A stretch of DNA of 64,000 bases from Comamonas flocculans (GTDB taxonomy: Bacteria; Pseudomonadota; Gammaproteobacteria; Burkholderiales; Burkholderiaceae_C), in the NCBI RefSeq assembly GCF_007954405.1, contig NZ_CP042344.1, positions 1,860,001 through 1,924,000 on the forward strand, written 5' to 3'. The translations under genes and the position numbers were made by a program. Under the pieces are notes generated by a model. It was not told where the DNA came from, did not search any database, and saw nothing but the letters and a program-made list of their open reading frames with translations. Positions within the stretch are counted from its first letter, which is position 1; the number at the start of each line of letters is the position of its first letter. This document shows, one piece after another, positions 1 through 9,257 of this stretch.

Positions 1-1614
1 TTCTCCGAGCACCGGGATCCGGTCGTTGGAATGCACGGTCTGCTGGGTGTTGTAGCCGCCGATCAGGAGGGTCTGACTCTCGCCCACGATGGCCTGGGTG
101 CTGACGGTGCTGCGCCGCACCGTGGGCAGGCCGTCGACCTGGCGGTCCTGAATCTGTCCGTCCTCGATGTCCACGTCGAGCTGGATGGTCGGTCCCAGCC
201 GGTCGCGCTCGATGTAGTGCGGTGTGACCTTGAGCGTGGTGCCCACGGTGACCGGGGTGACCGTGGCCACGCGCTCGCCGGTGGTGCGGATATAGAAGGT
301 TTCGGACAGGTCGAGCAGCGCGCCGGTGTGGTCTATGGTGAGGATGGACGGGCGCGACTGGATCGAGGCTTCGCCTATGCCTTCGAGCGCGCGGATGCGC
401 GTGACCAGGTAGTTGCCCGCATCAAGCACCACGCTGTTGGTGTTGATGTTGGCGCTGCGCGCGGCGCCCGATATGGTCAGCGCCCCGGCCGCTGGCGAGA
501 CGTCGCCAAAACCCGCTGCCACGCCGCCCTTGCGCCCGCCCCAGGCGATGCCCAGTTCATCGAGGCGCGTGGAGTTCACGTCGATGATCATGGCCTCGAT
601 CTCGATCAGCGCGGTGGGCACGTCAAGCTGCTCGATCAAGGCCTGGTACATCGGCAGGCGGTCGGGCGTGTCCTGCACGATCAGCGCGTTCAGGCGCGAG
701 TCGGCCTGGATGGAGGGCCTGGACAGGCGTGCGCTGGCGGACGCGGCCGGGTCCGCGCCTTCGGCCGTGGCCGCCGCCGTCTTGTGCGCATCGCCGCCGG
801 ACAAGGGGGCGATGGGGGCGAGCTGGTGGCTGCTGGGCGGCAGCGCCGCGGCCTGCGGGTTGCCGCTGGCGCGCAGCGGCGCCGCCAGGCGGTTGACGGC
901 TTCGCTGTCGGCCCCGATCGGGATCACGTCGGTGGCGGCGCCGCCGTCGCCGCCGCTGATCAATGCGCGCAGCACGCGGGCGAGCCCCGGCGTGGTGAGC
1001 TGTCGGTCCCGGTAGGTGATGGTGCGGTCGTCGACCGAGGCGTGCTTGAGCCGAAACACCGCCACCTTCTGCCCCCCGCCCAGCGGCGGCAGGCTGGCCA
1101 TGGTGCGCTGCACCAGCGCCACGTAGGCTGGCGGGCCCGAGACCAGCGCCAGACCCTGCTCGGGCAGCTCGCCCCAGCCGAAGCGCGCGTCCAGCACGCC
1201 CAGGCTGGTCAGGGCCTTGCGTACCGCCGGCATGCTGGAGCCGGAGGCGTTGATCGAGGTCGTGCTCATCTCGCTGGTGCGGCTGATGAACAGCGTGCCA
1301 GCATGGGTGAACCACTGAAAGCCGTAGGCGCTGCCGAGCTGGTCCAGGAATTCGCCGGGGTTGCGCGCCTGAAAGCGCCCGTTGACCTTGCCACCGATCT
1401 GCGGCGAAAGATCCAGCCCGAGGCTGAAGGAGCCGGCGAAGTCGCGCAGCACCTCGGCCACCGAGACGGGCTTCTCGGCGTAGTAGTTGAAGGGGTCGTC
1501 CGTCCAGGGCGGCGGGCTGGCGTAGGCCGTCGGCCCGGCCAGGCCCAACACCGCGACCAGGCTTGCCAGCACTGTCGCGCGGCGGCCCCAGTGCCACGCA
1601 TTGGCGCGCATCAT
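1..1614 (-). CDS. sctC: SctC, T3SS outer-membrane secretin (3' end cut by the window edge)
   Basis: Forms the outer-membrane ring of the injectisome. Reading from the ATG at 1614 gives 538 residues with no stop before the edge, so the C-terminal end of the secretin domain is missing. A signal peptide (residues 1-31, ending TAYAS) is followed by N-terminal ring domains. A variable linker rich in Ser, Ala and Pro lies around residues 235-300. Next come the N3-like segment (SRLNALIVQD) and the start of the secretin core (LIEIEAMIIDVNSTRLDELGIAWGG, LDAGNYLVTRIRALEGIGEA). The visible sequence ends at the conserved IGGY...RIPVLGE stretch. The start is ATGATG; a GAGGG ribosome site overlapping the upstream stop favours the first ATG. 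It is the last gene of the minus-strand T3SS operon, directly after a small chaperone, as in the Bordetella bscU-bscW-bscC order. Confidence 0.95.
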   Translation of the reverse strand, partial: MMRANAWHWGRRATVLASLVAVLGLAGPTAYASPPPWTDDPFNYYAEKPVSVAEVLRDFAGSFSLGLDLSPQIGGKVNGRFQARNPGEFLDQLGSAYGFQWFTHAGTLFISRTSEMSTTSINASGSSMPAVRKALTSLGVLDARFGWGELPEQGLALVSGPPAYVALVQRTMASLPPLGGGQKVAVFRLKHASVDDRTITYRDRQLTTPGLARVLRALISGGDGGAATDVIPIGADSEAVNRLAAPLRASGNPQAAALPPSSHQLAPIAPLSGGDAHKTAAATAEGADPAASASARLSRPSIQADSRLNALIVQDTPDRLPMYQALIEQLDVPTALIEIEAMIIDVNSTRLDELGIAWGGRKGGVAAGFGDVSPAAGALTISGAARSANINTNSVVLDAGNYLVTRIRALEGIGEASIQSRPSILTIDHTGALLDLSETFYIRTTGERVATVTPVTVGTTLKVTPHYIERDRLGPTIQLDVDIEDGQIQDRQVDGLPTVRRSTVSTQAIVGESQTLLIGGYNTQQTVHSNDRIPVLGE

Positions 1615-1625
1615 GTTCGGCGCCC

Positions 1626-2033
1626 TCATTGCCTGGACAGCACCTGGCCCCAGAAGGCCAGTTCGTTGACGAAGTCGCCGACCAGCTCGTCCACTTCCTG
1701 CGTCGAGCTGGCGGCCGCGGTCTGGCTGAGCCAGAACGCGCGCTCGCTGGCGTCCACCACGCAGGCGGCGCCAGCGCCCTGGATGCGCCCGCAGGCGAGC
1801 GCGCCCATGCTGCGCAGCAGCTCGTCGCGCGCCGGGCCGGCTTCGGGCAGCTCGCACAGGCGCGAGCGCACCTGGATGCGTCCGTCGGACAGGCTGCGCA
1901 GCTGCAGCCGGTAGCGCTCGTCCACCGTGAGGTTGAGCCGGCTGCCGTCGTGCGGCCCGCTCTGGCCCAGTGCGGTGGCGGCGTAGCTGGCCAGCAGGGC
2001 GTTGCCGGCAGTGGGGTGGGAAGCGGTCAGCAT
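1626..2033 (-). CDS. CesT-like T3SS chaperone, BscW-positioned
   Basis: A 135-residue acidic soluble protein with no signal peptide or lipobox, which argues against a YscW-type lipoprotein pilotin. Length, the alternating beta/alpha pattern (ERYRLQLRSL, GRIQVRSRLCELP, DELLRSMGALACGRI) and a C-terminal amphipathic helix (VGDFVNELAFWGQVL) fit the class I (CesT/SycE-like) chaperone fold. It sits between sctU and sctC, 11 bases upstream of sctC. By position it corresponds to bscW of Bordetella; whether it serves a pilotin-like role for SctC or chaperones an effector cannot be told from sequence. Confidence 0.65.
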   Translation of the reverse strand: MLTASHPTAGNALLASYAATALGQSGPHDGSRLNLTVDERYRLQLRSLSDGRIQVRSRLCELPEAGPARDELLRSMGALACGRIQGAGAACVVDASERAFWLSQTAAASSTQEVDELVGDFVNELAFWGQVLSRQ

Positions 2034-2100
2034 GCGTGTTCCGTGAAGCGGGTGTGGCCGGCGCCGCGGCAGGCCGATTGGGGAATGGCGCAGGGCGCTC

Positions 2101-3144
2101 TCATTCGTGTTCTTTCATTTGCTGCAGCAGCCGCAGGACTTCGGCCACCGGTTCGACAAGCTCCGATGGAATGTACTGGCCGCTGCTGGCCTGTTCCATC
2201 AGGGAATGCGCGAGCGGGATGTTCTGCATCACCGGCACGCCGGCTTCGCGTGCGGCGCGCATCATGCGCTCGGCCAGCGCCCCTTCGGCCATGGCCAGCA
2301 CCACGGGCAGTGGTGTTTCGCCCTCCTCGTAGTGCAGGGCCACGGCGATGTGCGTGGGGTTGGTCACCAGCACCGTGGCCTTGCGCGCGCTGTTGACGGC
2401 GCCCTCCTGCATCATCTGCTGGTGCAGCTGCTTGCGCTGGTGCTTGATGTGCGGGTCGCCCTCCATCTCCTTGTATTCGCGCTTGACTTCGTCCTTGCTC
2501 ATCATGAGCTGCTTGCGGTGCGAATAGCGCTGCCAGGCAAAGTCCGCCAGCGAAATGACGGCATAGGCCAGGCCGATGTTGATCAGCATGGTCTTGATCA
2601 GCGAGCCGATCACCTGCCCCATGCCCGCCAGGCCGGCCTGTGGAATGCTGGTCATGATGGGGAAGGCGTCGCGCAGCAGCAGCCACAGGAGCGCCGACAG
2701 AAAGCCGATCTTGATGGCCGACTTGAGAAACTCCACCAGATTTTTCTTGGAGAAGATGTTCTTGAGGTTGGCGATGACGTTGAGCTTCTTGGCCGAGGGC
2801 TTGAGCTTTTCAAAAGCCAGCACCAGGCCGACCTGCATCGCGTCGGCAAAAATGCCCAGGATCAGAATGATGAGCAGGAAGGGCAGCAGCACCCAGGTGG
2901 CGGCCTTGAGCAGCTCGGAGCTGACCACGTTAGCCGCGTCGGCAAAATTCATCTGCAGCACGGTGGCGGGCAGCAGAATCATCTCCAGCAGGTCGTCCAC
3001 GATCTTGCCGCCGGCCACCAGCATGTAGCCGAAGATGGCCAGAATCAGAATGGTCTGGGTGAAGTCCTTGCTGTAGGCGACATCGCCTTTCTGGCGTGTA
3101 TCACGCAGCTTCTTGGCTGTGGGCTGTTCGGTTTTTTCGCTCAT
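2101..3144 (-). CDS. sctU: SctU, T3SS export-apparatus switch protein
   Basis: Inner-membrane protein of the FlhB/YscU family (347 aa) that switches secretion from needle and rod subunits to translocators and effectors. The N-terminus MSEKTEQPTAKKLRD is the family signature. Four hydrophobic segments fill residues about 30-215. The autocleavage motif NPTH is at about residues 262-265 (VTNPTHIAVAL), followed by the small cytoplasmic domain. The start shares one base with the sctT stop (TGATG), so the two are translationally coupled. Length and all key residues are normal. Confidence 0.97.
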   Translation of the reverse strand: MSEKTEQPTAKKLRDTRQKGDVAYSKDFTQTILILAIFGYMLVAGGKIVDDLLEMILLPATVLQMNFADAANVVSSELLKAATWVLLPFLLIILILGIFADAMQVGLVLAFEKLKPSAKKLNVIANLKNIFSKKNLVEFLKSAIKIGFLSALLWLLLRDAFPIMTSIPQAGLAGMGQVIGSLIKTMLINIGLAYAVISLADFAWQRYSHRKQLMMSKDEVKREYKEMEGDPHIKHQRKQLHQQMMQEGAVNSARKATVLVTNPTHIAVALHYEEGETPLPVVLAMAEGALAERMMRAAREAGVPVMQNIPLAHSLMEQASSGQYIPSELVEPVAEVLRLLQQMKEHE

Positions 3145-3944
3145 CAGCGCCCCCACTGCTCGTTCAAGAAGGGCACGGCGCGCCCTACGGAATCCACGAG
3201 GTCGCTGCCGTAGTCGAACAGCGAGGCGGCGTAAAGAATCAGGATCAGCACCGCCAGTCCGCTCTTGACCGGCATGGCGACGAAGAACACCTGCAGCTGC
3301 GGCGCAAAGCGGCTGACCAGCGCCAGCCCGAGCTCGGCCAGAAACATGGCCACCATCGCCGGCGCGGCCAGCAGCAGCGCCATGCGCACCAGGCGGTTGA
3401 GCTGCTCGAGCATCAGCGCGGCGGAGTCGGGGTGCAGCTGCGGCGCCCAGTCGGTGACGCTCCACAGTCGAAAGCTGTCGTACAGCCCACCCAGCAACAG
3501 GCCGAAGCCGCCCGACACCAGGAAGAAGACGATGAAGGCCTGATTCATCAGGATGCCCATGGGCGAGGAGTCGTTGCCCGTGAGCGGATTGAGGGTGGAG
3601 GAGATGCTGGCCCCGCGCTGGTTGTCGATCAGAAAGCCCACGGCCTCGAAGGTCCAAAACGGGATGGCCGCGAGGTAACCCAGCACGAAGCCGATGAAGG
3701 CCTCCTTGACCACCAGCAACGTCCAGACCGCGGGCGAGGTCAGATCGGCGCTGCCCAGTTGCGCGTGCAGCAGCGGCACCGTCAGCAGGCCCAGCGCCCC
3801 GGCGGCGCCGAAGCGCAGCAGGCCGGGCACCACCTGGGTGTTGAACAGGGGCAGGGCGATGAACATGGCAAGGATGCGCGGCTGTGACAGTGCCAGCGCC
3901 AGCAGCCAGGACTTGAGGTCTTCGTAAGTAACCGGCGCGTCCAT
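3144..3944 (-). CDS. sctT: SctT, T3SS export-apparatus membrane protein
   Basis: FliR/YscT-family component of the export gate (266 aa) that assembles with SctR and SctS. It is strongly hydrophobic, with about six membrane segments. Family-typical stretches are present, such as LVVKEAFIGFVLGYLAA, PFWTFEAVGFLIDNQRG and NPLTGNDSSP. It lies between sctS (24 bases away) and sctU (one-base overlap) in the invariant R-S-T-U order. Its first codons overlap a copy of the bipartite promoter motif found upstream of other genes of the cluster (see the regulatory entry). Confidence 0.96.
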   Translation of the reverse strand: MDAPVTYEDLKSWLLALALSQPRILAMFIALPLFNTQVVPGLLRFGAAGALGLLTVPLLHAQLGSADLTSPAVWTLLVVKEAFIGFVLGYLAAIPFWTFEAVGFLIDNQRGASISSTLNPLTGNDSSPMGILMNQAFIVFFLVSGGFGLLLGGLYDSFRLWSVTDWAPQLHPDSAALMLEQLNRLVRMALLLAAPAMVAMFLAELGLALVSRFAPQLQVFFVAMPVKSGLAVLILILYAASLFDYGSDLVDSVGRAVPFLNEQWGR

Positions 3945-3953
3945 CGGGTTCCC
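3925..3953 (-). promoter_or_regulatory. Putative ECF-sigma promoter overlapping the sctT start
   Basis: On the minus strand GGAAC (3952-3948), 15 bases, then GTTACTTA (3932-3925) match the motif seen upstream of the other T3SS units. Transcription from here would begin inside sctT, so it could drive sctU and the following genes but not sctT itself. It also encodes ordinary SctT residues (PVTY), so it could be coincidental. Confidence 0.4.
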
Positions 3954-3968
3954 TGCAGGCGGCCCGGC

Positions 3969-4238
3969 TCAGCGCCCCGCCAGCGCCAGCGCGTCGAAGA
4001 TCTGTGCGCCGAAGTTGAACATCTCGCCCCCCACCCAGCGCGCCGTCAGCAGCAGCGTGACGGTGACCGCGATCAGCTTGATGCCGAAGGACAGCGTCTG
4101 CTCCTGGATTTGCGTGAGCGCCTGAAACAGCGAGAACAGCGTACCCACCAACGCCCCCACTGCGATCGGCGGCAGTGACAGCCACAGCACCAGATACAAG
4201 GCTTGTGTGAAATACGCGACGACGTCTACGGTTTGCAT
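3969..4238 (-). CDS. sctS: SctS, T3SS export-apparatus membrane protein
   Basis: FliQ/YscS-family protein of 89 residues with two membrane hairpin helices (residues about 12-38 and 50-72) joined by the conserved QIQEQTLSFGIK loop. With SctR and SctT it forms the helical export gate. It lies 24 bases upstream of sctT, and a 51-bp palindromic repeat separates it from sctR. No strong ribosome site is visible in front of the ATG. Confidence 0.95.
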   Translation of the reverse strand: MQTVDVVAYFTQALYLVLWLSLPPIAVGALVGTLFSLFQALTQIQEQTLSFGIKLIAVTVTLLLTARWVGGEMFNFGAQIFDALALAGR

Positions 4239-4261
4239 GGTCAGGCAAATGGAATATTGAT

Positions 4262-4312
4262 GAAATCGGCCTCTAACGCTTGCCCCGCTTGCGCCGGCAG
4301 CTATTTGTTTTG
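4262..4312. repeat. Interspersed palindromic repeat, copy 1 (sctR-sctS)
   Basis: About 51 bases sharing the family layout: an AAATCGGCCTCT edge, imperfect inverted arms around CGCTTG...CTTGCGC, then GGCAGCTATTTGTTTT. It fills the sctR-sctS gap inside the operon. The same layout recurs at about 9956, 21094, 27515, 40367, 47497, 48213 and 58623. I remember similar elements in Comamonadaceae genomes; I have not checked this. Confidence 0.75.
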
Positions 4313-4316
4313 TGGA

Positions 4317-4967
4317 TCAAAGATAGGTCAGGATCAGGCTCTGCACCAGACGCGACCAGCCGTCGAGCATGACGAAGAGAAACAGCTTGAGCGGCAGCGA
4401 GATGGTGACGGGCGAGACCATCATCATCCCCATGGCCAGCAGGATGTTGGAGACGATGAGGTCTATGACGACGAAAGGCAGGTAGAGCAGGAAGCCGATC
4501 TGGAAGGCCGCCGTCAGCTCCGATACCAGAAAGGCCGGCATCAGCACCATGAAGTCGCGCTCGGTCATGCCGGCCGACAGGTCCGGCCCCCACAGGCGCT
4601 GCGCGGTGCGCAGGAAGAAGTCGCGCTGCTCCACCTTGCTGTTGCGCGCCATGAACTCACGCAGGGGCTCTGCGCCTTCGCGCACGCCGCTTACCAGTGC
4701 GGGCACGCTGCCCAGGGTCTCGGGGTTGGCGCTGAGCCTGTCGGCCATGTGCACGCCCACCGGCGCCATGATGTAGGCCGAGAGAATCAACGCCATGCCG
4801 TACAGCGCCAGATTGGGCGGCACCTGCTGCACCCCGAGGGCGTTGCGCAGCAGCGCCAGCACCACGGCGATCTTCAGGAACGAAGTGGTCACCACCACCA
4901 CCGTGGGCAACAGTGCCAGCAGGGCCAGCACCAGGGCCAGCGTGATGGGGTCGAACCCGGTGTTCAT
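4317..4967 (-). CDS. sctR: SctR, T3SS export-apparatus membrane protein
   Basis: FliP/YscR-family protein of 216 residues forming the core of the export gate. The sequence shows the N-terminal hydrophobic stretch, the family block VTTSFLKIAVVLALLRNALG (residues about 26-45), the periplasmic segment, and the C-terminal pair of membrane helices with LPAFLVSELTAAFQIGFLLY-type spacing and the SNILLAMGMMMVSP loop. It lies 22 bases after sctQ and is followed by a repeat before sctS. Confidence 0.97.
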   Translation of the reverse strand: MNTGFDPITLALVLALLALLPTVVVVTTSFLKIAVVLALLRNALGVQQVPPNLALYGMALILSAYIMAPVGVHMADRLSANPETLGSVPALVSGVREGAEPLREFMARNSKVEQRDFFLRTAQRLWGPDLSAGMTERDFMVLMPAFLVSELTAAFQIGFLLYLPFVVIDLIVSNILLAMGMMMVSPVTISLPLKLFLFVMLDGWSRLVQSLILTYL

Positions 4968-4989
4968 GCAGGGCAGTCGTGCTTGCGCT

Positions 4990-6108
4990 TCAGGGGTTCT
5001 GGAGCGTGAGCGTGCGCACGCTCACGCCCAGCTGGCCGTCGATTTGCACCAGATCGCCCTCGCCGATCAGCGCGCCGTTGGCACGGATGCGCACGCCACC
5101 CGAGAGCGGGCGCGCCAGCTCCAGAGTTTGTCCCGGCTGCAGCGCGCGTGCCTGCGCGAGGGTGAGCGTCACCTCGCCCAGGTCGAAGGACAGGCGCACG
5201 GGCAGCGCGTCCAGCGAAGCGAGTTCGGCATCGGCGTCCAGCGGTTCGGCGGGCGCGGGTTCGGTGGTGGGCATGGTGGCACTCCAGGCATGGGTGACGA
5301 TCAGCACGGGGGCCTGCGGCGGCTGCGCCTGAGGCCCGGCTGAAGCTTCGGATTCGGATTCGTACGGGGAGAGCGCGGGCAACTGCACGCGCAGGCCCTG
5401 CTGGCCATCTGCGCTGAGCCAGAGCGTGCGCTGCGCGTCCACATGGTTGACGTCGAGCAGCACGACGTCGCCCGCGCCGAGGCTGGCCAGCTCTTGTGCG
5501 GTCACCCGGGTGCAGCCGATCTCGGCGGGCAGGCGCAGCGGCCAGAGGGCATGTGGCGCGGGCGGGCGGGGCGCACGCCTGACCAGCAGGCCGGCCAGCA
5601 ACAGCAGGCCGAGCGCATCCAGGTGCAGAGTGGCATCCAGCGCCGCCGGACCATCGCTTTGGCGCAGCAAGGCCTGCACGCCATGCCTGCAGCCGGCCGG
5701 AAGCTCGGCACCGGTGGCGGCCTGCAGCAGCTGGGGCTCACCGCGGCCCAGCGTGCGCAGCGCGGTGAAGACGTCGCCCAGGGCCGCCTCCAGCATGGCC
5801 AGCGCCAGCTCGGCGGGCAGTTCGGTGAGGCTCGCGCCGTCGAGCAAGGGGGCGCTCAGCTCGCCCACGCTGGCCGGCGGAACGCAGACGCACAGCGTGG
5901 CGCCGGCCCATTCGACCTGCAGCATCCAGTCCTGTGGGGCAGGAGCGGCACCACCCGCCAGCGGCCGCAGATCCGCCTGCCAGGCCTGGCCGCCCAGACG
6001 CAGCGCCAGTGCGCCGCCGCGCTGGGCGATGGTGGTGCGCGCCTGGGCTTCGTTGCGCGACAGGCGTTCGAGCGCGGGCGGCGATGCGGGCGAGGACAGA
6101 TCGTTCAT
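4990..6108 (-). CDS. sctQ: SctQ, T3SS cytoplasmic sorting-platform protein
   Basis: A 372-residue SpaO/YscQ-family protein building the pods of the cytoplasmic sorting platform with SctK, SctL and SctN. The family-defining C-terminal SPOA (FliM/FliN) domain is at residues about 300-370 (LPVRLSFDLGEVTLTLAQ, GVRIRANGALIGEGDLVQI). The N-terminal two thirds are divergent and rich in Ala, Leu and Pro, as usual for this family. A Met (TMPTTEP) near residue 279 could serve as an internal start for a separate C-terminal SctQ-C product, as in Yersinia; this is a guess from position only. Confidence 0.9.
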   Translation of the reverse strand: MNDLSSPASPPALERLSRNEAQARTTIAQRGGALALRLGGQAWQADLRPLAGGAAPAPQDWMLQVEWAGATLCVCVPPASVGELSAPLLDGASLTELPAELALAMLEAALGDVFTALRTLGRGEPQLLQAATGAELPAGCRHGVQALLRQSDGPAALDATLHLDALGLLLLAGLLVRRAPRPPAPHALWPLRLPAEIGCTRVTAQELASLGAGDVVLLDVNHVDAQRTLWLSADGQQGLRVQLPALSPYESESEASAGPQAQPPQAPVLIVTHAWSATMPTTEPAPAEPLDADAELASLDALPVRLSFDLGEVTLTLAQARALQPGQTLELARPLSGGVRIRANGALIGEGDLVQIDGQLGVSVRTLTLQNP

Positions 6109-6122
6109 GAACGGTGCAGGGG

Positions 6123-6731
6123 TCAGGCACGGCCCGCGCGGGCCTCCACGGGGCAGGGGTCCTCGGGGTCGTCGGCCAGCACGCGTACCAGGGTGGCGCG
6201 CTGCAGGCGCTCGGCCAGTTGCTCGGCTAGCCAGGGGGCGTTGCGCGCCAGGCGCTCGCGCGGGTCTTCCTGCGAGCAGGTGAACTGGGCGATCAGCGCG
6301 CCTTCGTCCTCGAAGACTTCCAGCACCACGCCGGGCAGGTCGTCGTCGGCCAGCTGCATCTGCACGGCCTGGCCGCCGTGGCGGCCTTCACCCACCAGCA
6401 GGCGCCGGGCCATTTGCGACAGGCGCTCGTCCAGGCCGGCGAGCGCGCCGGTTCCGGGCGCGGGGGCAGCCGGGCCGGTGACTGCCGCAACGCCGGACAT
6501 ACCCTGGCCAAACAGGTCGAAAGGGCGTTCGGCCTGGGGTGCCGGGGCGGCGGATGCCGCGGGTGCCTGTTGCAACAGCGACTGCATGCGGCCGGCGTCC
6601 TGCTGCAGTTGCTGCTCGTCGCGCCCGCCCTTGCCGGGCTTGGCCAGGCCGCTGTCGCCGGCGGTGTGGCGTGGATCGGAGCGCGGCGGCAGGCCGATGT
6701 CCAGGTGGATGCCGCGGTCGCTGCCGGTCAT
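6123..6731 (-). CDS. sctP: SctP, T3SS needle-length regulator
   Basis: A YscP/HrpP-position protein of about 202 residues. The chosen start is the ATG at 6731, which overlaps the sctO stop (ATGA); a longer reading from 6764 adds 11 unconvincing residues inside sctO. The N-terminal half is Pro/Gln/Ala-rich and probably extended. The C-terminal half (AVQMQLADDDLPGVVLEVFEDEGALIAQFTC) resembles the substrate-specificity-switch domain that acts on SctU. Such proteins are poorly conserved, so the call leans on position between sctO and sctQ. The short length predicts a short needle. Confidence 0.8.
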   Translation of the reverse strand: MTGSDRGIHLDIGLPPRSDPRHTAGDSGLAKPGKGGRDEQQLQQDAGRMQSLLQQAPAASAAPAPQAERPFDLFGQGMSGVAAVTGPAAPAPGTGALAGLDERLSQMARRLLVGEGRHGGQAVQMQLADDDLPGVVLEVFEDEGALIAQFTCSQEDPRERLARNAPWLAEQLAERLQRATLVRVLADDPEDPCPVEARAGRA

Positions 6732-7237
6732 GCGCCTTCCTCCTCGGGCTCGCTCACGTCCCATTCCTCGCGGTCGCGGCGCACGCTGGCGGCTTCTTCC
6801 ATTTCCAGGTCTTCGCGGCGCTCGGCCTCGCGCGCTCGCTCGCTGTCGAAGTTGGCCGACAGGTCAATGAACTTCTCCTTCTGGCGCGTGGCCTCCTTGT
6901 GCGCCTGGCGGGCTTGCTGCAGCGCCGCATCGGCCTGCTGCTCCTGGCCGAGCGCGCTTTGCACCGCGTCCTCTTGCGTGGCCTCGCGCTGGCGCAAACC
7001 GGCTACGGCCAGTTGCACGTCCTCGATCTCGCGCAGGCGCACGATGCGCTCGCACAGCTCGCGGTACATGCGCAGTTCCACCTCCACGCCTTCGCGCAGC
7101 AGGCGCTCCAGCAGGGCCTGGGCCTGCTCGCGTTCCTGGCGCGCCTGGCGCGCCTGTTCGCGCTGGTGGCGCACCTGGAGCTCGGCCTGGTCCTCGCGGA
7201 AGGTCTTGATGCGCAGCAGGTCGCGAAACACGCTCAT
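6728..7237 (-). CDS. sctO: SctO, T3SS central stalk protein
   Basis: YscO/FliJ-family protein of 169 residues that links the ATPase to the export gate. Nearly the whole sequence is a charged Arg/Glu/Gln-rich coiled coil (residues about 10-160), with the family-typical start [19 protein letters not shown]. Four-base overlaps on both sides (with sctN and sctP) indicate translational coupling. Confidence 0.93.
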   Translation of the reverse strand: MSVFRDLLRIKTFREDQAELQVRHQREQARQARQEREQAQALLERLLREGVEVELRMYRELCERIVRLREIEDVQLAVAGLRQREATQEDAVQSALGQEQQADAALQQARQAHKEATRQKEKFIDLSANFDSERAREAERREDLEMEEAASVRRDREEWDVSEPEEEGA

Positions 7238-8619
7238 GGCCTGGCTCCACCCGGGCCGACCAGGTCGGCCAGGCGCTGGAGGGTTTCCTCCATGCCGCAG
7301 CGCTCATCGGTGCGCTGCCTGAGGAAGGCGCGTATCGCCTCGATCTTGTCGATCGCCTCGTCGGTGTTCGGGTCGCCCCCGCGCTTGTATTCGCCGATCT
7401 TGACCAGCAGCTCCACCTCCTCGTACTTGGCCATGAGCTCGCGCAGGCGCCCGGCGAGCTTCTTGTGCTCGGGCGTGATCACCGCGTTCATCACACGCGA
7501 GGCCGAGGCCAGCACGTCGATGGCCGGGTAGTGGTTGGCCGCGCCCAGCTTGCGCGAGAGCACGATGTGCCCGTCCAGGATGGAGCGGGTTTCGTCGGCG
7601 ATCGGCTCGGTCATGTCGTCGCCTTCCACCAGCACGGTGTACAGCGCCGTGATCGAGCCCAGGTGGTTCATGCCGGTGCGCTCCATCAGCTTGGGCAGCG
7701 TGGCGAACACGCTGGGCGGAAAGCCCCGGCGCGTGGGCGGCTCACCCGCAGCCAGGCCAATCTCGCGCTGGGCGCGCGCAAAGCGGGTGGCCGAATCCAT
7801 CAGGAACAGCACCTTCTTGCCCTGGTCGCGGAAGAACTCGGCAATCGCCGTGGCCACGTAGGCCGCCTTGGAGCGCTCCATGGAGGACTTGTCGCTGGTG
7901 GCGCAGACGATGACGGCCTTGCGCCGACCCTCGGGGCCGAGGTCGTGCTCGAGGAATTCGCGCACCTCGCGCCCGCGCTCGCCGATCAGCGCCACCACCG
8001 TCACGTCCACCGCCGCGCCTTTGACCAGCATGGCCATGAGCGTGGACTTGCCGCCGCCCGCGGCTGCGAAGATGCCCATGCGCTGGCCTTCGCCGCAAGT
8101 GAGCAAGCCGTCGAGCGCACGCACGCCCAGCTCCAGCGGCTCGCGGATGATGCGTCGCGTGAGCGGGTCGGGCGCCTCGGCAAACACCGGGTAGTACTTG
8201 GTCGCCTCCAGCGGGCCGCGCTCGGCCTCGTCCAGCGGCCGCCCCAGGCCGTCGAGCACCCGCCCCAGAAGGCCGAAGCCCACCGGCACCATGTGCGAGC
8301 GTCCGGTCGGAATCACCTCGGTGGCGGCCGAGATGCCATACATGTCGCCTATGGGCGTGAGCAGCGCCGCGTCGCGCACGAAACCCACCACCTCGGCCTT
8401 CATCTCGAAGTCTTCACCGGGGTTGTGCAGCAGGCAGACCTCGCCCACCTTCACCGTCGGCACCACCGCCTTGATGATGGTGCCTATCACCTGGGTGACG
8501 CGCCCCTTGATGCGCAGCGTGGAAGTGTCCTGCAGCGCCAGCTCCATCATCTCGGTGATGTAGTCGAACTGGCGGTTGCTGCGCGCCGGCGCGGCGGGAG
8601 GGGCGGCCAAGTCGTTCAT
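7234..8619 (-). CDS. sctN: SctN, T3SS ATPase
   Basis: Hexameric ATPase (461 aa) that removes chaperones and unfolds substrates at the export gate. The Walker A motif is AAAGGGKST at about residues 170-178, and the Walker B strand is [23 protein letters not shown], with the family-typical catalytic Glu in [26 protein letters not shown] and the C-terminal domain are complete. It overlaps sctL and sctO by four bases each. It is one of the best conserved genes of the cluster. Confidence 0.98.
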   Translation of the reverse strand: MNDLAAPPAAPARSNRQFDYITEMMELALQDTSTLRIKGRVTQVIGTIIKAVVPTVKVGEVCLLHNPGEDFEMKAEVVGFVRDAALLTPIGDMYGISAATEVIPTGRSHMVPVGFGLLGRVLDGLGRPLDEAERGPLEATKYYPVFAEAPDPLTRRIIREPLELGVRALDGLLTCGEGQRMGIFAAAGGGKSTLMAMLVKGAAVDVTVVALIGERGREVREFLEHDLGPEGRRKAVIVCATSDKSSMERSKAAYVATAIAEFFRDQGKKVLFLMDSATRFARAQREIGLAAGEPPTRRGFPPSVFATLPKLMERTGMNHLGSITALYTVLVEGDDMTEPIADETRSILDGHIVLSRKLGAANHYPAIDVLASASRVMNAVITPEHKKLAGRLRELMAKYEEVELLVKIGEYKRGGDPNTDEAIDKIEAIRAFLRQRTDERCGMEETLQRLADLVGPGGARP

Positions 8620-9257
8620 ACGCGGTTGCCCAGGATCTTCTGGAAGGCGGCCTGCAGTGCGGCGATCTGCCCTTCGATGCTGGCCTCGACCATGCCGATC
8701 TCGCTCTCCAGAATGCAGCTGTCGGGCGCCAGGCGGCCGTCGGCCAGGATGTCCAGATAGCCCACGCCGGGGTAGGCGGCCAGCAGGTCGTTCACGCGCG
8801 CGCGCACCACCTCGACCTGACTGGGGTGCAGGCGCAGCGTCATCTGCTTCTGGTTGCGCACCACCGACAGCGCATTCTTCACCACGGCCAGCACGCGCTG
8901 CTCGTCGTCAAAGCCTTCGACGATCTTGCGCACCGCGCCCATCACCAGCGCCACCATCTCCTGCTCGACCTGGGCAAAGTAGTCCACCGTGCGGCTCACG
9001 GTGTCGATCATCTTTTCGGCCTGCTCCATGCGCGCTTGCATCAGGCCGTCCTGGTAGCCGCGCTGGCGCTCTTCGTCGAACGCGCCTTGCGCGGCCGCGA
9101 CGATGGCCTCGGCCTGCGCGCGGGCGTCGGCCAGCAGCGCGTCGGCCTCGCCGAGCGCGGCCACGTCGGCGGCGCGCACGATGCGTGTGCCCGGCGGCAC
9201 GCGGCTGGCCAGGGTGCGCGTGGGGCTCAGTGCGTCGCGGTAAAGCAGGAAAGCCAT
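8616..9257 (-). CDS. sctL: SctL, T3SS ATPase regulator/stator
   Basis: A 213-residue YscL/FliH-family protein that holds SctN and links it to the SctQ pods. It begins MAFLLYRD and contains a long charged helix (residues about 35-90, [27 protein letters not shown]). It ends with the HrpE/YscL C-terminal domain ([41 protein letters not shown]). It overlaps sctK by 31 bases and sctN by four. Confidence 0.95.
   Translation of the reverse strand: MAFLLYRDALSPTRTLASRVPPGTRIVRAADVAALGEADALLADARAQAEAIVAAAQGAFDEERQRGYQDGLMQARMEQAEKMIDTVSRTVDYFAQVEQEMVALVMGAVRKIVEGFDDEQRVLAVVKNALSVVRNQKQMTLRLHPSQVEVVRARVNDLLAAYPGVGYLDILADGRLAPDSCILESEIGMVEASIEGQIAALQAAFQKILGNRV

Noticed and set aside
31..1914. Long open frame of 627 codons on the plus strand opposite sctC
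   Set aside because: It is a high-GC shadow; the minus-strand reading gives an intact secretin with all family blocks.
2101..4248. 715-codon minus-strand open frame covering sctU and the region of sctT and sctS
   Set aside because: Only its last 347 codons (SctU) are real. The rest is an out-of-frame reading through sctT and sctS.
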